A stretch of DNA of 64,000 nucleotides from Candidatus Bathyarchaeota archaeon. Lineage in GTDB: Archaea > Thermoproteota > Bathyarchaeia > Bathyarchaeales > DTEX01. A program made the translations under genes and the position numbers. Position 1 is the stretch's first letter, and the number at the start of each line of letters is the position of its first letter. Positions 34,660 to 44,369 of the stretch are shown here, in pieces. The stretch lies in NCBI GenBank assembly GCA_018397065.1, contig JAGTRI010000001.1, positions 1-64,000 of the forward strand, read 5' to 3'. The notes beneath the pieces were generated by a model. It was not told the DNA's origin. It saw nothing but the letters and a program-made list of their open reading frames with translations, and did no database searches.

Positions 34660-34959
34660 TCACCTCACAATTTTGTCCTCTCTGTATTCCTGCCAGATCT
34701 TTTCAAACTAACCTTCAGAAGTCGGGATTGGCTTAACTTTCATCCATTCGGTTCTAACATTCATTTTCTCGTCAAGCCATACCTCGCAGATTCTACCAAT
34801 TAATGAATCGTCGTAAGGCTTGAAGCACCATTCTGGCTCTAGTTTTTCCAATGGACAGGCGCCTTTTGAATCTAGAACTGTGTACGAGCCTCCTAAGCTA
34901 TCAAATTTGAAAACTTCAGGATACCCACCATTTAACAAATAATCCTGCAAAATAAGCAA
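34660..34959 (-). CDS. Small uncharacterised ORF, interrupted by a TAG codon
   Basis: The track ORF (34708..34959, 83 residues) contains YLLNGGYPEVFKFD, LEKLEPEWCFKPYDD and VWLDEKMNVRTEWMKV, a coding-like composition without a family I know. Its TAG (34708-34710) is followed in the same frame by FEKIWQEYREDKIVR and a TGA at 34660, which also looks coding. So the gene may have an acquired stop, or the TAG may be an ordinary stop in front of chance sequence. An AT-rich, TATA-like stretch lies upstream. The start (TTG) is uncertain. Confidence 0.45.
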
Positions 34960-35049
34960 GAAAGAATTTAAGCTGGTTTTTATTTAAAATGTTGTATAAA
35001 ATAGACCTATGGGAGGATTTGTTCCTGTTTTTGTTAGGAAGGTGAGAGA

Positions 35050-35106
35050 ATGATAACATTTATTAACATCGTTTATCGTTTACTCATTAGCTTTCAAAAA
35101 TCGTGA
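35050..35106 (+). CDS. Possible 18-residue leader ORF upstream of rpoB
   Basis: An ATG with a textbook GGTGA six bases ahead opens a short ORF starting MITFINIVYRLL and ending at TGA, 122 bases before rpoB. The ribosome site equals those of confirmed genes here (rps12, M48 protease). It may be a leader peptide or a remnant. Only the signal is seen; function and expression are unknown. Confidence 0.3.
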   Translation: MITFINIVYRLLISFQKS

Positions 35107-35227
35107 AAGCAATCTTGAACTCCCACTTGGGCTGGGTGGTTACCGGTCCGTTGGAGGAAAAAACTCTGAAAAATCGAATATGTAAACATTTAGTGTGTTC
35201 AAACCTTGAAGGGGGATTATTTTCAGT

Positions 35228-38200
35228 TTGATTAATGTTGATGATGCATTTTTAGTACAGAAGGCTCTCTTTGAAGAAAAAGGATTAGTCAGGCAGCATC
35301 TTGACTCCTACAACGAGTTCGTCGAGCGCGGTCTTCAACAGGTGATAGACGAGGTTGGCGAAATCGAGATAGAGGTTCCTGAAGGACCGTACAAAATAAA
35401 ATTTGGAAGAATCTTCATTGTCCGCGAAATCGAAAACGACGTAATTTACGGTCCATACATAACTGAGGTGGACGGAACCCGGCACGAAATTTACCCCATG
35501 GAGACAAGGCTTAGAAATCTTACTTACGCGATGCCTCTTTCCGTGGAGATGACGCCCATAATCGACGATAAAGAAATGGAAAAAGAGCTTGTTTACATCG
35601 GTGACTTGCCAACTATGCTTAAGTCAAAATACTGTCTTCTCTCGGAGCTCAAAGATGAGGAACTTATCAGGCAAGGCGAAGACCCCCTTGATCCAGGTGG
35701 CTACTTCATCATAAATGGGTCTGAACGAGTTATCGTGGCCATTGAAGACTTGGCTCCTAACCGCATCTTAGTAGACGTTGACACGAGAGGCGTCAATCCA
35801 GTTTACGAAGCAAAAGTTTTCTCTACAACCGTGGGTTTCAGAGCCCGAATAGAGCTTAGGCTTAAGTCCAATGGCACAATCCATATTTCAGTTCCAGGAG
35901 TGCCGTCTGAAATTCCATTCATAGTAATGATGAGGGCTTTGGGTCTACAATCAGACCGAGAAATTGCTGAGGCAGTTTCCGCTGATAAAACGATCCAAAG
36001 CGAACTTGAGCCGTCATTCGAGGCGGCTGCGGATGTCGAAACTACAGAGGACGCTCTTCTCTTCATCGGCAATAGAGTAGCTCACGGGCAAGTAAAAAGC
36101 TACAGACTTATGAAGACTGAAACAATTATTGACAGAAACTTTCTACCGCATGTCGGAAGAACAAAAGAAAGCAGGAAAGACAAGGCTTACTTCCTCGGTG
36201 AAATGGCTTCCAGAGTCATCGAGCTAAAACTTGGAAGACGAAAACCCGATGATAAAGACCACTTTAAAAACAAGAGGCTTAAGCTTGCAGGACCTCTTCT
36301 CGCAGACCTGTTCAGAGTAGCCTTCAGAAACCTGTGCCGCGACATTAAGTACCAGCTTGAAAGAATGGGACTTAAAAGAAGAATGATAAGTGTCTCGATT
36401 GCTGTAAGACCTGGAATCATTTCAGACAAGCTTCAACACTCATTAGCAACAGGAAACTGGGGCAGGGGAAAAGTAGGAATCACGCAGCTGCTTGACAGAA
36501 CAAACATGATATCTGCCCACAGTCACCTGAGAAGGCTGCAATCCCCACTTAGCCGCAGCCAACCAAACTTTGAGGCAAGAGATCTTCACGCCACTCATTG
36601 GGGAAGACTTTGCCCCAACGAAACTCCTGAGGGCGCAAATTGTGGACTCGTGAAAAACCTTGCATTGTCAGCATCAATATCTGTTGGAATGGACCAAGAA
36701 AAGGTAAAGCAGATACTTTACAGAAGAGGCGTTGTTCCATTAACTGAAGCCAACGAGACTCTGCGTGCTTCAGGCGCAAAGGTCTTTGTCGACGGCTGCC
36801 CCATTGGCTATCACATTTCTCCAATAGAATTTGTTAATAGGCTAAAAGAGGACAGAAGAAAAGGTGCTATTTCATCTGAAATAAATGTCGCATATTTCTC
36901 TAAGGCTCACGGCGTAAATGAAGAAGTTTACGTTAACTGTGACGAAGGCCGAGTTCGCCGGGGTCTTATAATTGTTGAAAACGGCAAACCTAGGCTTGGC
37001 GACGAGGAAATAGCAAAGATACGGCATAAGGAATGGAACTGGGAAGATCTCATTAAACGTGGTATTATCGAATACTTGGATGCTGAGGAGGAAGAAAACG
37101 CTTTAGTGGCCTTAACTCCAGAAGACATAACGATTAAGCATACTCATCTTGAAATTACGCCTTATTCGATTTTGGGAACTTGCGCTTCTTTAATTCCCTA
37201 TGCTGAGCATAATCAGTCGCCTCGAAACTCTTATGAGTCCGCAATGTCTAAGCAAGCGTTAGGCATCTACGCTGTGAATTTTCCGTTAAGAGTAGATTCG
37301 AGGTCTCACATACTTCATTATCCACAAACTCCTGTTGTTCAAACAAAGCCGTTAGACGTTATCGGATACAATCTTAGGCCTTCTGGACAAAATTGTATTG
37401 TGGCTGTTCTTTCGTATGAAGGCTACAACATGGAAGATGCCTTAATTTTCAATAAAGCATCCATTGAAAGAGGCTTGGCCCGTTCGACGTTCTACAGAAT
37501 TTACGATGCTGAATGCCGCCAATATTTAGGAGGCTTAAGAGACCGCTTAGTTATACCTGAGCCGGGTACTCGTGGATACCGTGGAGAACAATATTACCGT
37601 TTCGTGGAAGAAGACGGCGTTGTAAGTGTCGAGGCTGACGTCTCAGGCGGTGATGTTCTAATTGGCAGAATAAGCCCGCCACGTTTCCTCGAGGAATACA
37701 AAGAGTTTGAAATCAAGGGGCCAACTATGAGGGATTCTTCGGTTGACATGAGACCCTCTGAAAAAGGAACGGTTGATGCAGTCTTCATCTCTGAGACAAA
37801 TGAAGGAAGCAAACTCGTAAAAGTCAGAGTACGTGATGAACGAATTCCGGAGCTAGGAGACAAATTTGCCTCTCGCCACGGGCAAAAGGGCGTTATTGGA
37901 ATGATTGTACCACAAGAAGATATGCCCTTCAGCGTTGACGGCATTGTACCAGACATCATTATTAATCCACACGCGTTCCCCTCGAGAATGACTATTGGAC
38001 AGTTTTTGGAATCGCTTGCTGGGAAGGTGGCATCTGCAAAAGGGGAATTTATTGATGGAACGCCGTTCATTAATAAAAAAGGTGATGAGCTTAAGCAAAT
38101 GCTTATAGAATATGGCTTTAGCCACACTGGACGTGAAGTTCTTTATGATGGAATAACGGGTGAAAAATACGTTACAGACATCTTCATGGGCGTAATCTAT

Positions 38201-38593
38201 TATCAGAAGCTGCACCACATGGTTGCTGACAAGATCCACGCAAGAGCAAGAGGACAAGTTCAAATGCTCACAAGACAGCCAACTGAGGGAAGAGCAAGAG
38301 GTGGCGGACTGCGGTTCGGTGAAATGGAAAGAGACTGCTTGATCGGACACGGCGCGTCTATGCTGCTTCGTGACAGACTTCTTGAAGAATCAGACAAATA
38401 CGTTCTTTACGTCTGCGAAAACTGTGGTCTAATCGCATATTACGACATCAAACAGAGAAAGTACATTTGCCAAATCTGCGGAGAACAATCGCGTGTTTCG
38501 CCAGTTCAAATTTCATACGCATTCAAGCTATTATTACAGGAGCTTATGAGTTTATGTGTTACACCTCGGTTGAGGCTTAAGGAGAGGACTTAA
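35228..38593 (+). CDS. rpoB: DNA-directed RNA polymerase subunit B (unsplit)
   Basis: The second-largest catalytic subunit of archaeal RNA polymerase, 1121 residues, with B'' and B' in one chain. Diagnostic stretches are LCPNETPEGANCGLVKNLAL, NYEDA-like GYNMEDALIFN, ELGDKFASRHGQKGVIG and GRARGGGLRFGEMERDC. A C-terminal zinc site (CENCG...CQICG) is present. Start is TTG at 35228, with GGGGG 12 bases upstream; a second possible SD is absent. It is followed one base later by rpoA. The small subunit gene rpoH, often just upstream in archaea, is not seen here. Confidence 0.98.
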   Translation: MINVDDAFLVQKALFEEKGLVRQHLDSYNEFVERGLQQVIDEVGEIEIEVPEGPYKIKFGRIFIVREIENDVIYGPYITEVDGTRHEIYPMETRLRNLTYAMPLSVEMTPIIDDKEMEKELVYIGDLPTMLKSKYCLLSELKDEELIRQGEDPLDPGGYFIINGSERVIVAIEDLAPNRILVDVDTRGVNPVYEAKVFSTTVGFRARIELRLKSNGTIHISVPGVPSEIPFIVMMRALGLQSDREIAEAVSADKTIQSELEPSFEAAADVETTEDALLFIGNRVAHGQVKSYRLMKTETIIDRNFLPHVGRTKESRKDKAYFLGEMASRVIELKLGRRKPDDKDHFKNKRLKLAGPLLADLFRVAFRNLCRDIKYQLERMGLKRRMISVSIAVRPGIISDKLQHSLATGNWGRGKVGITQLLDRTNMISAHSHLRRLQSPLSRSQPNFEARDLHATHWGRLCPNETPEGANCGLVKNLALSASISVGMDQEKVKQILYRRGVVPLTEANETLRASGAKVFVDGCPIGYHISPIEFVNRLKEDRRKGAISSEINVAYFSKAHGVNEEVYVNCDEGRVRRGLIIVENGKPRLGDEEIAKIRHKEWNWEDLIKRGIIEYLDAEEEENALVALTPEDITIKHTHLEITPYSILGTCASLIPYAEHNQSPRNSYESAMSKQALGIYAVNFPLRVDSRSHILHYPQTPVVQTKPLDVIGYNLRPSGQNCIVAVLSYEGYNMEDALIFNKASIERGLARSTFYRIYDAECRQYLGGLRDRLVIPEPGTRGYRGEQYYRFVEEDGVVSVEADVSGGDVLIGRISPPRFLEEYKEFEIKGPTMRDSSVDMRPSEKGTVDAVFISETNEGSKLVKVRVRDERIPELGDKFASRHGQKGVIGMIVPQEDMPFSVDGIVPDIIINPHAFPSRMTIGQFLESLAGKVASAKGEFIDGTPFINKKGDELKQMLIEYGFSHTGREVLYDGITGEKYVTDIFMGVIYYQKLHHMVADKIHARARGQVQMLTRQPTEGRARGGGLRFGEMERDCLIGHGASMLLRDRLLEESDKYVLYVCENCGLIAYYDIKQRKYICQICGEQSRVSPVQISYAFKLLLQELMSLCVTPRLRLKERT

Positions 38594-38594
38594 G

Positions 38595-41500
38595 ATGGCG
38601 GTTGAAGAAATTTACGACAAGATAATTGAAGAGATTCGTTTCGGCGTTATTTCCCCTCAAGATATTCGTAAACTGTCTGTTGTCGAGATTAAGACAGCAG
38701 ACACATATGACGAGGATGGCGCCGTAATACCTTCAGGCCTCATGGACAGCAGACTCGGTGTTCTTGAACCAGGGCAAAGATGTAGAACTTGCGGTAACAC
38801 AGCTGCAAGATGCCCAGGACATTTTGGTCATATTGAGCTTGCAGTACCAATTGTCCACGTCGAATTTACCAAAAAAATTCATGATTTGCTTCAGGCATTT
38901 TGCAGAAATTGTGGACACATCTTGTTGTCTGAAACAACAACTAAAAGGCTTAAACGACGTGTTATGCGTATCAAAAAGATGATGGGTTCGGTGCCCGACC
39001 ATTTTTACGACACTGTTCTTGAACGGACAAAGAAAAACAAGGAATGCCCTTACTGCGGTGCAAGGCAATACAAAATCGAGTTTGTTAAGCCAACTGTATT
39101 CTACGAACACATTGAAGAAGGCCCTCAAAGATTAACTGCTAGTATGATACGTGAAAGATTTGAAAGAATACCTGACGAAGACCTTGAAATACTAGGATAC
39201 GACCCTAAAAGCGCACGTCCAGAATGGATGATTCTTCAAGTTCTACCTGTTCCACCCGTTTATGTTCGGCCATCAATTACACTTGAGTCAGGAATTAGGT
39301 CTGAAGACGACTTAACGCACAAGCTAGTTGATATTATCCGAATTAATGAGCGCCTCAAAGAAAACATTGAAGCAGGCGCTCCCACGCTTATTATTCAGGA
39401 TCTTTCAGAACTTCTGGAATACCATGTTACCACATATTTTAACAATGAATCCTCAGGAATCCCGCCAGCGAGACATCGGTCAGGAAGAGCCCTAAAAACA
39501 TTGTCTCAACGACTTAAAGGTAAAGAAGGACGGTTTAGAAGCAACCTTTCTGGGAAAAGAGTTGACTTTTCAGCTCGTACAGTAATTAGTCCAGATCCTA
39601 ATCTTGATATAAGCGAGGTTGGGGTGCCAATAACTATTGCAACAAAGCTTTCTGTTCCAGAGAAAGTTACAAGTTGGAACCTACAAGAGATGCAGCGCTT
39701 AGTGAGCAATGGACCGGACAAATATCCTGGCGCTTTGTACATCGTTAGGCCTGATGGAAAACGTGTAAGATTAGAGTTCGTTTTAGATAGAGAAAAAATC
39801 GCTGAAGGCGTAGAACCTGGATACATCGTTGAACGGCACATTAGAGATGGAGACGTAGTGATCTTCAACAGGCAACCTTCGCTTCATAGGATGTCCATAA
39901 TGGCTCACTACGTGAAGGTTTTACCCTATAAGACGTTCCGCCTGCATCTATGTGTGTGCCCACCCTACAACGCGGACTTCGATGGGGATGAAATGAACCT
40001 TCACGTTCCACAAAGCGAAGAAGCTCAGACTGAAGCCCGAATTTTGATGCAAGTACAAGACCACATCCTTTCACCAAGATTTGGCGGTCCAATTATAGGT
40101 GCCATTCGAGATTTCATAAGTGGAGCATATTTACTGACTCGAAGTAAACCAGAACCTACTTACCTAAACAAAAAAGAAGTCTGTGAACTTTTGTTTGCAA
40201 CAAGATATGATGGGCCATTACCGGAACCAGAAAAGAAGAAGCCTCAGCCGTTATGGACTGGTAAACAAATATTTAGCCTCTTTTTGCCAAAGGATCTTAA
40301 CTACGCTTTAAAGGCAAGTATTTGTCAAAACTGTAAGGAATGTTTACGCGAGAAATGTCCGCATGACGCTTATGTTGTCATAAAAAACGGTATTCTTGTA
40401 AACGGGGCAATAGACAGAAACTCTATAGGCGCAGAAAAGTCGGAAAGCCTCCTTCACAGAATAATAAAAGATTACGGAACTGATGCTGGAAGAGAATTTC
40501 TGAATAAGATCAGCTGTTTATTAGCCAAATTTGTTTCAATGCGCGGTCTCTCATACTCTTTCAGTGAACTGGAACTTTCACAAAACGCTAAGCAGAAAAT
40601 ACAACGTCGAATCAAGGAGGCGGAAAAGAACGTCGAAAGGCTAACTCAGCAGCTACTTAATAGAGAACTAGAAAGATTACCTGGGCAAAGCCTCGAAGAA
40701 TCGTTTGAGATTTACGTTATGGATGAGCTGTCGAAAGCCAGAGAAAAAGCAGGTGAAGTTGCTGATCTAGATTTCAGCATGGACAACGCAGGAGTGATAA
40801 TGACAAGAAGCGGAGCTAGAGGTTCAACTATGAACATAGGTCAAATGGCGGCATGCCTTGGCCAACAATCTGTTCGAGGAAAAAGAATTATGCGTGGATA
40901 CTTAGATAGGGCTCTCCCTCATTTCGAGCCCGGTGATCCTTCTCCAAAAGCAAGAGGCTTCATTTACTCTTCATATCGTGACGGGTTAAATCCCATCGAG
41001 TTTTTCTTCCACGCTATGGGTGGCCGTGAAGGCCTCGTGGACACCGCCGTTCGAACACAACAAAGCGGTTACATGCAAAGACGGCTGATCAACGCAATGG
41101 AACACCTTCGTGTCGAATACGATGGAACTGTTAGGAACTCTGTGGGCGACATCATACAATTCAAGTATGGCGAAGACGGTGTAGACCCAGCTCGCAGCGA
41201 CCATGGTAAAGCCGTAAACGTCAGCAGACTTGTCGAACAAATCGAGCTTGCAATGGAAAAGGGTACTGCAGCATCAGAAAAGTTTATTGATGAACGCCTA
41301 GAACAAGTGAAAGATCAGCTTACTCCTCTTTTGATGAAAGAGTTAAAGGAAAATCTTACAAGAGCAAATTTAACAGAAAAGGGTGTAGACTTGGCTGTTA
41401 ATCTTACAGTTGAACGATATAGGAAGTCGCTCGTTGAGCCTGGAGAGGCAATAGGTATAGTTGCCGCCCAATCGATCGGTGAACCAGGTACTCAGATGAC

Positions 41501-42428
41501 TTTACGAACCTTCCATTATGCAGGTGTTAAAGAGCAAAACGTTACAATTGGTCTTCCTCGCCTCATCGAAATAGTGGATGCAAGAAGAGAACCTTCCACT
41601 CCAACCATGACTATTTACTTGGATAAGGAAAACAGCAAAAACTTAGAAAAAGCTAAAAAGGTTGCGCAAAGTATCCTTTGCACTACAATTCAAGACGTAG
41701 CTGAGGCTCTTTACATTAACCACGAAGCTGAAGGAATCGTGATCGAGCTTAACCCAGAGAAAATGAAGGAAAGAGGGATCACGACAGAAATGATTGTTGA
41801 GTCCCTTAACGTTCCAAAGTACTCAGTAAATTTCGAAGATAACAAAATTTTCATCGACTCCAAAAAGCAAGTTCCCGCAAGAAGGCTTCTAGACCAAATA
41901 TCTTCCCATCATCTGCATGGTGTGCCTGAAATCAAAAGAGTCCTAGTTATAGATGAAGAAGGCGAATGGGTTATAAGAACCGATGGGTCGAACCTGACAA
42001 AGGTTCTTGAGGTTCCAGGGGTTGATCCTACGAGGACCACCACGAACAACATTCACGAAATATCAAAGACTTTAGGTGTTGAAGCTGCTCGAAATGCGTT
42101 AATTGCAGAGGCAGTGGGTGTGCTTGAGGAACAAGGCATGGACGTAGACATAAGACACATTATGCTCGTTGCCGACATCATGGCAGCCACAGGCAACATT
42201 AGGCAAATTGGTCGGCATGGCGTGAGCGGAGGAAAAGCCAGTGTTCTGGCAAGAGCGGCTTTCGAGATCACAGTTCCAAACATCGTTGATGCTGCTGTTA
42301 AAGGCGAGAAAGATTTGTTGAAGGGAGTTACTGAAAACGTCATAGTTGGACAATCAATACCGATTGGAACAGGACTCGTTGACATTTACATGTCTGCAGT
42401 ATCGCCTGAAAAGACGGAGGAGAAATGA
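38595..42428 (+). CDS. rpoA: DNA-directed RNA polymerase subunit A, fused A'/A''
   Basis: The largest subunit, 1277 residues. N-terminal zinc sites (CRTCGNTAARCPGHFGH, CRNCG, CPYCG) and the catalytic YNADFDGDEMNLH (Mg-binding aspartates) are in the A' half. The A'' half follows without a stop: EPGEAIGIVAAQSIGEPGTQMTLRTFHYAG and the C-terminal GLVDIYMSAVSP. Most archaea encode A' and A'' separately; the continuous frame is shared with Thaumarchaeota, Korarchaeota and other deep TACK/Asgard groups. I found no intein or frameshift. The stop TGA is one base from the L30e start. Confidence 0.98.
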   Translation: MAVEEIYDKIIEEIRFGVISPQDIRKLSVVEIKTADTYDEDGAVIPSGLMDSRLGVLEPGQRCRTCGNTAARCPGHFGHIELAVPIVHVEFTKKIHDLLQAFCRNCGHILLSETTTKRLKRRVMRIKKMMGSVPDHFYDTVLERTKKNKECPYCGARQYKIEFVKPTVFYEHIEEGPQRLTASMIRERFERIPDEDLEILGYDPKSARPEWMILQVLPVPPVYVRPSITLESGIRSEDDLTHKLVDIIRINERLKENIEAGAPTLIIQDLSELLEYHVTTYFNNESSGIPPARHRSGRALKTLSQRLKGKEGRFRSNLSGKRVDFSARTVISPDPNLDISEVGVPITIATKLSVPEKVTSWNLQEMQRLVSNGPDKYPGALYIVRPDGKRVRLEFVLDREKIAEGVEPGYIVERHIRDGDVVIFNRQPSLHRMSIMAHYVKVLPYKTFRLHLCVCPPYNADFDGDEMNLHVPQSEEAQTEARILMQVQDHILSPRFGGPIIGAIRDFISGAYLLTRSKPEPTYLNKKEVCELLFATRYDGPLPEPEKKKPQPLWTGKQIFSLFLPKDLNYALKASICQNCKECLREKCPHDAYVVIKNGILVNGAIDRNSIGAEKSESLLHRIIKDYGTDAGREFLNKISCLLAKFVSMRGLSYSFSELELSQNAKQKIQRRIKEAEKNVERLTQQLLNRELERLPGQSLEESFEIYVMDELSKAREKAGEVADLDFSMDNAGVIMTRSGARGSTMNIGQMAACLGQQSVRGKRIMRGYLDRALPHFEPGDPSPKARGFIYSSYRDGLNPIEFFFHAMGGREGLVDTAVRTQQSGYMQRRLINAMEHLRVEYDGTVRNSVGDIIQFKYGEDGVDPARSDHGKAVNVSRLVEQIELAMEKGTAASEKFIDERLEQVKDQLTPLLMKELKENLTRANLTEKGVDLAVNLTVERYRKSLVEPGEAIGIVAAQSIGEPGTQMTLRTFHYAGVKEQNVTIGLPRLIEIVDARREPSTPTMTIYLDKENSKNLEKAKKVAQSILCTTIQDVAEALYINHEAEGIVIELNPEKMKERGITTEMIVESLNVPKYSVNFEDNKIFIDSKKQVPARRLLDQISSHHLHGVPEIKRVLVIDEEGEWVIRTDGSNLTKVLEVPGVDPTRTTTNNIHEISKTLGVEAARNALIAEAVGVLEEQGMDVDIRHIMLVADIMAATGNIRQIGRHGVSGGKASVLARAAFEITVPNIVDAAVKGEKDLLKGVTENVIVGQSIPIGTGLVDIYMSAVSPEKTEEK

Positions 42429-42429
42429 G

Positions 42430-42741
42430 TTGGCTGATTTGGACACATCGCTTACGATCGCAATAAAAACTGGTAAAGTTTTATTTGGCTCAAACTCCGC
42501 CTTAAACAGTGCTATGAGTGGAAAAGTTCAACTGGTTATCGCTGCCTCTAACTGTCCAAACAAAGTACGCGTAAATCTTGAACGTTACTGCAAAATTTCA
42601 AAGATCCCATTTCTTGTATACCCAAAAACAGGTTTGGAGCTTGGAAGGCTTTGCGGTAAGCCCTTTGTTGTTTCTGCTTTGGCAATAAGAGATCCTGGAG
42701 ACTCAGACATAGTGAAAAGAGTGGAGGAAAGTAATGTCTAA
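42430..42741 (+). CDS. rpl30e: Ribosomal protein L30e
   Basis: The 103-residue L7Ae/L30e-family protein binds rRNA; it has KTGKVLFGSNSALNSAMSGKVQLVIAASNCP and a C-terminal GLELGRLCGKPFVVSALAI. The track start (42346) adds 28 residues lying inside rpoA. I choose TTG at 42430, one base after the rpoA stop, with GGAGGAG seven bases ahead. It overlaps nusA by eight bases. The order rpoA - L30e - nusA - rps12 is the archaeal arrangement. Confidence 0.95.
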   Translation: MADLDTSLTIAIKTGKVLFGSNSALNSAMSGKVQLVIAASNCPNKVRVNLERYCKISKIPFLVYPKTGLELGRLCGKPFVVSALAIRDPGDSDIVKRVEESNV

Positions 42742-43171
42742 AGGCATAAAGTTTACCAATCGCGAAATGCGGTACATCGCCCTTTTCGAAAGTATAACAG
42801 GCGCAACGGTGAGAGACTGCATTGTAGATGAAGACTTCGACAGAGTTATCTTCGTGATAAAAGAAGGCGATGTAGGTATGGCTATAGGTAAACATGGAAA
42901 AAACATCTCGATGCTTGAGAAAATGACTGGAAAAAAACATGAAATCATCGAGTTCTCAGAGGATCCGTCTCAATTTATCAAAAACGCCTTGAAACCCGCT
43001 AAGATCAGGGAAATACGCATTACAGAGAAGCCTGATGGGAAAACAATAGCTGTTGTTTCAGTCGAGCCGAGAGACAAAGGAATCGCGATTGGAAAGAACG
43101 GGAAAAATGCTGAAAGGATCCGTTTTTTGGCAAAACGATACTTTAACATAAACAACGTCTCAATTATGTAA
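42734..43171 (+). CDS. nusA: Archaeal NusA-like transcription factor (two KH domains)
   Basis: The 145-residue protein consists of two KH domains without the N-terminal and S1 domains of bacterial NusA. The GxxG loops are IGKHGKNI (about 53-60) and IGKNGKNAERIRFLAKRYF near the end. KH domains bind RNA; in archaea the factor is thought to act in transcription termination/antitermination. ATG lies inside the end of the L30e gene, giving translational coupling. T-rich sequence follows the stop. Confidence 0.94.
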   Translation: MSKGIKFTNREMRYIALFESITGATVRDCIVDEDFDRVIFVIKEGDVGMAIGKHGKNISMLEKMTGKKHEIIEFSEDPSQFIKNALKPAKIREIRITEKPDGKTIAVVSVEPRDKGIAIGKNGKNAERIRFLAKRYFNINNVSIM

Positions 43172-43295
43172 TTTTTTGTCATTTTTTAAATAATAGATGC
43201 CTACGAATAAATAGAAATGTTTAAAAAAAGGATTGACATTTCGCAATAATGAAAAATACAACATAAGGGCAAATCGTAAATGTAAAGGTGAAAAA

Positions 43296-43733
43296 ATGGG
43301 AAAGTCACCTAAAGGTATGTTCGCGGCGCGGAAGCTGCAGTTAAAACGTAAGAAGCTTCGTTGGAGTAAAATAGACTATAAACGTCGCATGCTTAGATTG
43401 GACATTAAATCTGACCCACTTGAAGGAGCGCCCATGGCAAGGGGGATTGTTCTTGAAAAGGTCGGTCGCGAAAGCAAGCAGCCTAACAGCGCCATCAGAA
43501 AATGTGTTCGCACACAGCTTATCAAGAACGGCAAAGTCATCACCGCCTTCCTTCCTGGAGACGGAGCCTTAAATTGCGTGGATGAACACGACGAAGTAAT
43601 TGTTGAGGGCATCGGAGGCTCAAAAGGCGGAGCGTTAGGAGACATCCCGGGAATCAGATGGAAAGTAAGCACAGTAAACGGTGTCTCCCTGAAAGAGCTT
43701 GTATTAGGCAAGAAAGAGAAACCTTTACGTTAA
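43296..43733 (+). CDS. rps12: Ribosomal protein S12
   Basis: The universally conserved decoding-centre protein of the small subunit. At 145 residues it has the archaeal form: [49 protein letters not shown], and [14 protein letters not shown]. The track start at 43233 is upstream of the real one: an AAAGGTGA precedes the ATG at 43296 by five bases. Usually rps7 follows; here a convergent gene begins instead 42 bases downstream. Confidence 0.97.
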   Translation: MGKSPKGMFAARKLQLKRKKLRWSKIDYKRRMLRLDIKSDPLEGAPMARGIVLEKVGRESKQPNSAIRKCVRTQLIKNGKVITAFLPGDGALNCVDEHDEVIVEGIGGSKGGALGDIPGIRWKVSTVNGVSLKELVLGKKEKPLR

Positions 43734-43774
43734 AAAACCTGTGTAAAGGCCTTTTTTCTTTTTGTAATTTTGTT
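43734..43774. terminator. T-rich convergent intergenic region
   Basis: Sequence after the rps12 stop contains aaaggccttttttctttttgt, a run of T on the plus strand suited to archaeal intrinsic termination. The converging gene ends at 43775. Placement and composition support a terminator; no mapping exists. Confidence 0.4.
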
Positions 43775-44248
43775 TTAGGGTGAGGCAGGTGTCCATGTCA
43801 TCAGCGAGATCTTTTCGATGATTCTCGCTTTTTCACGTGTGTTTGCGTATTCTATGGGAAAATGTTTCTTAACAGGCACGATTATTAGGTGCAGTATCTT
43901 GTTGGTTGCGTCATCCCAAATCTCAATCATGTCCTTCTTGATTTGAAGCGTTGACCGAGCTTTTATTACGCTGTATAGCTCATCGAAGTTTGGGCCTGTT
44001 CTGGAAAGAAGGATGCGGTCCTCAAGTTTTAACGCGTAGATGTCCATGTTTTCAACTTGGATGAACCGAACTACGAGGTCGTAGATGTAGTTCATGTCGG
44101 TTTTAATGTCGGTGATAGCGCCATAGTTGCTGTCTGATCTAAGGAAACTTTTAACCAGCGTCCTAACGAGGTTAGAGACGTCCATAGTCTGTTCTGGGAA
44201 TTCACCTTCAATTTTCTTTTTGAGAGACGAGTTACCCTCAGCTGACAT
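43775..44248 (-). CDS. Hypothetical protein, 157 residues
   Basis: I do not recognise it. The N-terminus is charged (SSLKKKIEGEFPEQ); the remainder alternates strands and helices: SNLVRTLVKSFL, DMNYIYDLVVRFIQVEN, DIYALKLEDRILLSR, then DMIEIWDDATNKILHLIIVPV. It has no membrane helix and no metal motif. It converges on the ribosomal operon and is divergent from the gamma-glutamyltransferase gene, 121 bases away. It may be a lineage-specific cytosolic protein. Confidence 0.6.
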   Translation of the reverse strand: MSAEGNSSLKKKIEGEFPEQTMDVSNLVRTLVKSFLRSDSNYGAITDIKTDMNYIYDLVVRFIQVENMDIYALKLEDRILLSRTGPNFDELYSVIKARSTLQIKKDMIEIWDDATNKILHLIIVPVKKHFPIEYANTREKARIIEKISLMTWTPASP

Positions 44249-44369
44249 CTGAGGCCCACTTCGAAATTTTTAACCTTATATAGACAGTGATTGTTTTTAA
44301 ATAAAACATTTGCCATAACTGAATCTCGATCTGTTTAAATTTGAGTAAAATTCATAAAGGTGTAGGCTT

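Noticed and set aside
34708-34959. Fragment of a DUF4143-type ATPase (GGYPEV motif)
   Set aside because: Only the short YLLNGGYPEV string matches; the rest does not follow that family.
42346-42429. N-terminal extension of L30e in the track
   Set aside because: The extra codons lie inside rpoA and are unlike L30e; TTG 42430 has a strong ribosome site.
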